Assembly: GCA_039185015.1 (NCBI GenBank)
Contig: JBCDAU010000014.1
Coordinates: 1 to 64,000 of the forward strand
DNA from: JBCBSZ01 sp039185015
GTDB lineage: Bacteria; Actinomycetota; Acidimicrobiia; Acidimicrobiales; Poriferisodalaceae
DNA: 64,000 nucleotides
Reading direction: 5' to 3'
In this document: positions 59,693 to 64,000 of the stretch, one piece after another
Layout of the letters: each line of letters begins with the position of its first letter
Position numbering within the stretch: the first letter of the stretch is position 1
Notes under the pieces: generated by a model
Told to the model about the DNA's origin: nothing
Databases searched by the model: none
What the model saw: only the letters and a program-made list of their open reading frames with translations
Made by a program: the position numbers and the translations under genes

Positions 59693-59721
59693 GACGAGAT
59701 CTCGGGGGACCGAACGCGTGA
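59644..59721 (+). CDS. Coupled mini-ORF 2 between gyrB and gyrA
   Basis: 25 codons beginning MRASRTARASARLKAN, then RRDLGGPNA. Its TGA (59719-59721) overlaps the gyrA GTG as GTGA. Together with mini-ORF 1 it makes an unbroken stop/start chain from gyrB to gyrA. Confidence 0.3.
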   Translation: MRASRTARASARLKANRRDLGGPNA

Positions 59722-62369
59722 GCGACACGACTGACGAGACCACGGCCGCCGGAGCCGGCGGCGGCGATGGCGACGACGGTTCGATCATCGTGCCCGACGG
59801 GGCCGACGGCGGTGACCCGGCGGTCGAGCCGATCGAGATCCAGGCCGAGATGGAGCAGTCGTTCCTCGACTACGCCATGTCCGTCATCATCTCCCGGGCG
59901 CTGCCGGACGCTCGTGACGGGTTGAAGCCCGTCCATCGGCGGATCCTCTGGGGGATGTACGACGCCGGGTTCCGGCCGGGGTCGAGCCACGTCAAGTGCT
60001 CCCGCGTCGTGGGCGACGTGATGGGCAACTACCACCCGCACGGCGACCAGGCGATCTACGACGCGCTGGTCCGACTCGGCCAGACCTGGTCGTTGCGCCA
60101 CCCGCTGATCGACCCGCAGGGCAACTTCGGCTCGCCCGCTGACGAGCCGGCGGCCATGCGCTACACCGAGTCGCGGCTCTCACCCATCGCCATGCGCATG
60201 CTCGAGGGCATCGACGAGAACACCGTCGACTTCAAGCCGAACTACGACAACAAGCGGGAGGAGCCGGTCGTCCTCCCGGCCCGCTTCCCGAACCTGTTGG
60301 TCAACGGCCAGCAGGGGATCGCCGTCGGCATGGCGACCAACATCCCTCCCCACAACCTGGGCGAGGTGTGCGATGCGGTGAACCACCTCATCGATCACCC
60401 CGACGCGACCAGCGACGACCTGATGGCGTTCGTGAAGGGTCCGGACTTCCCGACCGGCGGGCTGATCATGGGCCGCCAGGGCATCCTCGACGCCTACCGC
60501 ACCGGTCGGGGCTCGATCCGCATGCGGGCCGTGGCCGAGATCGAGGAGCTCCGCAACAGCGAGCAGATCGTCGTCACCGAGATCCCGTACCAGACCTCGG
60601 TCGACGCGATCGAGACCAAGATCGCCGAGGTCGTCGAGAAGAAGCTCGTCGACGGCGTGCGCGCCGTGCGCAACGAGTCGGCCAAGGGCGAGACCCGGCT
60701 CGTGATCGAGCTCAAGCGCGACGCTCCCGGACTGGTGGTGCTCAACAACCTCTACAAGCACACCCCGCTGCAGACCTCGTTCCCGGTCAACATGGTCGCC
60801 CTCATCGACGACGTGCCCCGCACGCTCGACCTGCGGGGTGCGCTGGTGGCGTACGTCGACCACCAGATCGAGGTCGTCACCCGCCGCTCGCAGTACCGCC
60901 TCGACAAGGCCCAGCGCGAGCTGCACATCAACGAGGGCCTGCTCCGGGCCCTCGACCTGATCGACGCCATCATCGACACCATCCGCAACAGCGACGACCG
61001 CGCGGCGGCGTCCGCAGCGTTGATGGCCGAGCCGTTCGAGTTCAGCGAGATCCAGTCGAACTACATCCTCGACATGACGCTGTCCCGACTCACCCGTCTC
61101 GGTCGCACGAACATCGAGACCAAGGTCGAGGAGCTGCGGACCGAGATCGCCGAGCTCGAGGAGATCCTCGGCGACGACGTGAAGCTCCGCGGCGTCATCA
61201 AGGACGAGCTCGGCGAGATCCGAGACGAGTTCGCCACCGAGCGCCGGTCGGTGCTCACCGTCGATCCGGGCGAGATCGACATCGAGGACCTCATCGACGA
61301 CGAGGAGCTCGTCGTCACCCTCACGGCCGGCGGCTACGTGAAGTCGACCAGTCCGAGGGAGTTCCGCATCCAGGGCCGCGGCGGCCGTGGTGTGACCGGG
61401 GCCAGCCTCAAGGACGACGACGCCATCTGGGGCATGCTCACGACGACGGCGCACTCCTACCTGCTGTTCTTCTCGAACCGGGGCAAGGTGTACCGGATCA
61501 AGGCGCACGAGATCCCGATGCGCGACCGCACCGCGCGGGGCACGGCGCTGGTGAACCTGTTGCCGTTGCAGCCCGACGAGCAGATCCAGGCCGTCATCGA
61601 CACGCGCGACTACGAGACGTCCCGGTTCCTGATGTTCGCCACCCGGCACGGGATCGTGAAGAAGACGCGCATGACCGACTACGACTCCTCACGTCGCGAC
61701 GGGCTCATCGCCATCAACCTGCGCGACGAGGACGAACTGGTCCAGGTCATGGCGACCTCCGGCTCCGACCACGTCCTGCTCGTGTCCCGCTCCGGCCAGA
61801 CCCTTCGCTTCGACGAGGAGGAGGTCCGGGCGATGGGGCGCACGGCGTCCGGGGTGAAGGGCATGAACCTGCGCGACGGTGACGAGGTCGTGGGCTGTGC
61901 CGTCGCCAAGGACGGCTGCGACCTCTTGACCATCACCGACCTCGGCTACGGCAAGCGCACACCGGTCGACCAGTTCCCCCGCAAGGGACGGGGCACGATG
62001 GGCGTGCGGGGCATCAAGCTCGCCGACGGCCGGGGTTCCGCGGTCGTCGCCGCCCACCAGGTCACCGAGACCGACGAGCTGATCCTCGTGAGCTCCGGCG
62101 GCGTGCTCATCCGGACGCGCGTCGCCGACGTCTCGCAGCAGGGACGCGATGCCAGCGGTGTCCGGGTCATGAACCTCGACGACGGTGAGACCGTCGCTGC
62201 GGTCTCGCCGGTGGTCGCCACCGACGAGCTCGACGACGACGAGCTGGATGCGGAGGTCACGGCGACCGACGACGAGTTGGACGGAGCCGTGGCGACGTCC
62301 GGCGACGCCGCCGGGTCGATCGACACCGACTCGGGTGGCGACGAGCCTCCGGCCGCGCCGACCGAGTAG
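59718..62369 (+). CDS. gyrA: DNA gyrase subunit A
   Basis: 883 residues. An acidic N-terminal extension of ~35 residues precedes EQSFLDYAMSVIISRALPDARDGLKPVHRRILWGM. The breakage-reunion region with HPHGDQAIYDALVRLGQTWSLRHPLIDPQGNFGS and catalytic Tyr in AAMRYTESRLSPIA is complete. The C-terminal beta-pinwheel has the GyrA-box (GRGGRGVTG, near residue 560) and ends in an acidic Asp/Glu-rich tail (DELDDDELDAEVTATDDEL). GTG start behind CGGGGGA. In the quinolone-determining loop the sequence is GDQAIYDALVR. Confidence 0.97.
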   Translation: MSDTTDETTAAGAGGGDGDDGSIIVPDGADGGDPAVEPIEIQAEMEQSFLDYAMSVIISRALPDARDGLKPVHRRILWGMYDAGFRPGSSHVKCSRVVGDVMGNYHPHGDQAIYDALVRLGQTWSLRHPLIDPQGNFGSPADEPAAMRYTESRLSPIAMRMLEGIDENTVDFKPNYDNKREEPVVLPARFPNLLVNGQQGIAVGMATNIPPHNLGEVCDAVNHLIDHPDATSDDLMAFVKGPDFPTGGLIMGRQGILDAYRTGRGSIRMRAVAEIEELRNSEQIVVTEIPYQTSVDAIETKIAEVVEKKLVDGVRAVRNESAKGETRLVIELKRDAPGLVVLNNLYKHTPLQTSFPVNMVALIDDVPRTLDLRGALVAYVDHQIEVVTRRSQYRLDKAQRELHINEGLLRALDLIDAIIDTIRNSDDRAAASAALMAEPFEFSEIQSNYILDMTLSRLTRLGRTNIETKVEELRTEIAELEEILGDDVKLRGVIKDELGEIRDEFATERRSVLTVDPGEIDIEDLIDDEELVVTLTAGGYVKSTSPREFRIQGRGGRGVTGASLKDDDAIWGMLTTTAHSYLLFFSNRGKVYRIKAHEIPMRDRTARGTALVNLLPLQPDEQIQAVIDTRDYETSRFLMFATRHGIVKKTRMTDYDSSRRDGLIAINLRDEDELVQVMATSGSDHVLLVSRSGQTLRFDEEEVRAMGRTASGVKGMNLRDGDEVVGCAVAKDGCDLLTITDLGYGKRTPVDQFPRKGRGTMGVRGIKLADGRGSAVVAAHQVTETDELILVSSGGVLIRTRVADVSQQGRDASGVRVMNLDDGETVAAVSPVVATDELDDDELDAEVTATDDELDGAVATSGDAAGSIDTDSGGDEPPAAPTE

Positions 62370-62411
62370 CTTGATCGGCGGCTTCCCCCACGACCCTCGA
62401 CGGAGGGCATC

Positions 62412-63044
62412 GTGGATCGATCGCGAGACGAACGGGGCCAGGCGTTCCCGTTCCTGATCGTGCTGTTGTTCATCTCTGCCGTGTTGGCGGGCGCGGTCGT
62501 CACCGTGGGCCGCGCGGCGGTCGAGCGGGCGCAGGCCCGGACCGCGGCCGACGCCGGTGCGCTGGCTGCGGCCGGCGCCGACCCGGAGACCGCTGTCGAC
62601 GTGGTGCGGGCCAACGGTGGCGAGCTCGACCGCCTGGTGCAGGTCGGCGACCGCTTCCGGGTCATCACCAGCGTCGGGGAGGCCCACGGTGCGGCGACGG
62701 CACGGCGGATCGATCCGCCGCCCATCGTGGGCACCGGTGCGCGGGCCGGCCTGGCTCCGGCGATGCTCGCCGCCCTCGCCCGGGCCGACGAGTTGCTCGG
62801 CGTGCCGGTTCCGATCACCTCCGGGTACCGCAGCATCGCCGACCAGCAGCGCCTGTGGGACAACCGGCACACGAACCCGTACCCCGTCGCTCGGCCCGGT
62901 CGGAGCCGCCATCACGCCGGCCTGGCCGTCGATGTCCCGAGCGCGTTCGTCCCTCGTCTGCTCGGCGTCGCGGCCCAGTCGGGGCTGTGCCAACCACTTC
63001 CGCAGACCGACCCGATCCACTTCGAGATCTGCGGGAGTCGATGA
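62412..63044 (+). CDS. TadE/G-like helix fused to a VanY-type D,D-carboxypeptidase domain
   Basis: 210 residues from GTG. The N-terminus ERGQAFPFLIVLLFISAVLAGAVVTVGRAAVERAQARTAADAGALAAA is the typical pilin-like helix of TadE/TadG or Flp-associated proteins. The C-terminal ~110 residues are a VanY/D-Ala-D-Ala carboxypeptidase: ITSGYRSIADQQRLW, SRHHAGLAVDV (SxHxxGxAxD) and DPIHFEICG (HxE-type zinc site). The pair points to an envelope-anchored peptidase. No other pilus genes are near. A TAGCTT -10 overlaps the gyrA stop; GGAGGG precedes the start. Confidence 0.75.
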   Translation: MDRSRDERGQAFPFLIVLLFISAVLAGAVVTVGRAAVERAQARTAADAGALAAAGADPETAVDVVRANGGELDRLVQVGDRFRVITSVGEAHGAATARRIDPPPIVGTGARAGLAPAMLAALARADELLGVPVPITSGYRSIADQQRLWDNRHTNPYPVARPGRSRHHAGLAVDVPSAFVPRLLGVAAQSGLCQPLPQTDPIHFEICGSR

Positions 63045-63085
63045 TGGTGCTCGATCCCTGACCGGACGGGGTCGAGCGGGACGCG

Positions 63086-63091
63086 TACACT
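63086..63091 (+). promoter_or_regulatory. -10 element TACACT, leaderless
   Basis: TACACT ends 8 nt before the GTG at 63100; no SD between them. Confidence 0.45.
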
Positions 63092-63099
63092 TCGCCTCC

Positions 63100-63744
63100 G
63101 TGGCAGACACGCAGGTGACCGACGACGCGGCCTCGGCGCCGCCCGACGCGCCCGCTCGGTCCGGTGGGACGCCGATCAGTCGGCTCACGAAGTCGTTCGG
63201 CGGCCGTCGCAGCCGCAACGGCTCGTCCAACGGCGCCGCGCCCAGCGCGCCCCGACGCGCGCAGCGCAACTCGCCCGATCGTCAGCCCGCTCGCACGATG
63301 CTCGGCCGTCGCCGCGTCCGGGCTCGCCGGGTTCGTCGAACGATCCGCCACATCGATCCGTGGTCCGTCTTCAAGATCGGCATCGTCTTCTGTCTGTGCA
63401 TGTACGGGGCGCTGCTGCTGTCGGTCACGTTGCTCTGGAACGCCGCCGAGGGCGCCGGACTCCTCGACAACATCGAGAGCTTCTTCGTCGAGATCGGTCT
63501 GTTCGACGACTTCGAGTTCAAGGGCGACGTCATGTTCCGGGCGGCCGCGATCGGCGGCCTGGTGCTCGCCGTGGCCTCGGCCGCCGGCCTGGTCCTCATG
63601 ACCGTGATCTTCAACCTGATCAGCGATCTGATGGGCGGCATCCGGGTGTCGGTCATCGAGGAGGACCTCGCCTACGTGCGCCCCGCCGCTGCTGGGGCTG
63701 CTCCGGACGGCGACCTGCCGCCGCCAGCACCGCCCACGCTGTAG
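63100..63744 (+). CDS. DUF3566 membrane protein
   Basis: 214 residues. A disordered basic N-terminus (Ser/Arg/Pro rich, ~85 residues) is followed by HIDPWSVFKIGIVFCLCMYGALLLSVTLLWNAAEGAGLLDNIESFF, a ~45-residue loop and a second helix (FRAAAIGGLVLAVASAAGLVLMTVIFNLISDLMGGIRVSVIEE). This matches DUF3566, the gene after gyrA in M. tuberculosis (Rv0007), of unknown function. The GTG follows the leaderless promoter. Confidence 0.88.
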   Translation: MADTQVTDDAASAPPDAPARSGGTPISRLTKSFGGRRSRNGSSNGAAPSAPRRAQRNSPDRQPARTMLGRRRVRARRVRRTIRHIDPWSVFKIGIVFCLCMYGALLLSVTLLWNAAEGAGLLDNIESFFVEIGLFDDFEFKGDVMFRAAAIGGLVLAVASAAGLVLMTVIFNLISDLMGGIRVSVIEEDLAYVRPAAAGAAPDGDLPPPAPPTL

Positions 63745-63777
63745 CGAACGCCGGTGGTGAGCTGGGGTCCCCGCCGC

Positions 63778-63783
63778 TACGCT
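63778..63783 (+). promoter_or_regulatory. -10 element of tRNA-Ile
   Basis: TACGCT 11 nt before the first tRNA base. Confidence 0.4.
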
Positions 63784-63794
63784 ACGACGCCGGC

Positions 63795-63868
<74 letters not shown>

Positions 63869-63920
63869 CTCCGCCGCCGACACTCGTCGGCCGGTTCCGC
63901 CCCCCTCGGGAGTCGCCCTC

Positions 63921-64000
63921 ATGAGAGCCCTGCAGCGTGCCTTCGTCGCGTGCGGCCTGGCTGGTCTCATCGCCGCGATCCTGCGTCTGCGGGGCAGTGG
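63921..64000 (+). CDS. Start of a small hydrophobic protein (partial)
   Basis: ATG at 63921 opens MRALQRAFVACGLAGLIAAI, then LRLRGSG, to the window end. The basic start followed by one hydrophobic stretch suggests a signal anchor or small membrane protein. Too short to identify. Confidence 0.35.
   Translation, partial: MRALQRAFVACGLAGLIAAILRLRGS

Overview
The window is a GC-rich (roughly 70%) actinobacterial chromosome segment that contains the replication origin. GTG starts are common, genes are packed with 1-4 bp stop/start overlaps, and promoters carry the TANNNT -10 motif. From 35 kb onward the order is cca, secreted DUF6049-like protein, murJ, (degV), ECF sigma, anti-sigma-like protein, trxB, trxA, cwlM-like, parB, parA, rsmG, jag, yidC, yidD, rnpA, rpmH, oriC, dnaA, dnaN, recF, DUF721, gyrB, gyrA, DUF3566, tRNA-Ile. 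This is the Mycobacterium tuberculosis Rv3907-Rv0007 order. The dnaB/rpsF-ssb-rpsR-rplI block, the secreted GYWLxxxDGGVFxFG beta-propeller proteins and the absence of mycobacterial features suggest an aquatic Acidimicrobiia-type organism; that assignment is an inference.

1-13 kb: an inverted-repeat left edge, then a nifJ-type pyruvate:ferredoxin oxidoreductase overlapping a DHOD-like flavoprotein, an SDR overlapping a lone molybdenum hydroxylase large subunit, dcd, tRNA-Gly, another SDR, an isochorismatase-like hydrolase, an SCO6745-like protein and a secreted propeller/beta-helix protein. 13-21 kb: an aminotransferase, a small membrane protein, then a five-gene operon (alpha/beta hydrolase, adaptor lipoprotein, FtsX-type permease, two ATPases). 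21-27 kb: a PAS-GGDEF cyclase, dnaB, the rpsF-ssb-rpsR-rplI operon, a methyltransferase and panB. 27-38 kb: a class A PBP, a VOC protein with an iodotyrosine deiodinase-like nitroreductase, acetyltransferases, a DUF5318 zinc protein, a secreted propeller-sugar dehydrogenase, a YczE-type membrane protein coupled to a VOC protein through tandem mini-ORFs, cca and an HDAC-like hydrolase.

38-64 kb is the origin cluster. Genes left of the origin (parB to rpmH) are on the minus strand; dnaA to the tRNA-Ile end are on the plus strand. DnaA boxes lie on both sides of dnaA, and three parS palindromes lie between parA and rsmG. The cluster joins replication initiation and chromosome segregation (dnaA, dnaN, recF, parAB, gyrase), membrane insertion (yidC, jag, rnpA, rpmH) and envelope/redox regulation (murJ, sigma/anti-sigma, trx, cwlM-like).

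The most unusual sequence-level signals are: two arrays of tandem-duplicated mini-ORFs chained by ATGA/GTGA overlaps (YczE-VOC and gyrB-gyrA); a dnaB leader with two mutually exclusive hairpins downstream of a helically phased DnaA-box array; three origin-cluster genes with no usual start codon at the expected place (sigma factor, cwlM-like with an ATT start behind a good Shine-Dalgarno, rnpA with CTG inside CTGA); a covarying hairpin element at two tail-to-tail gene junctions; and many leaderless promoters.
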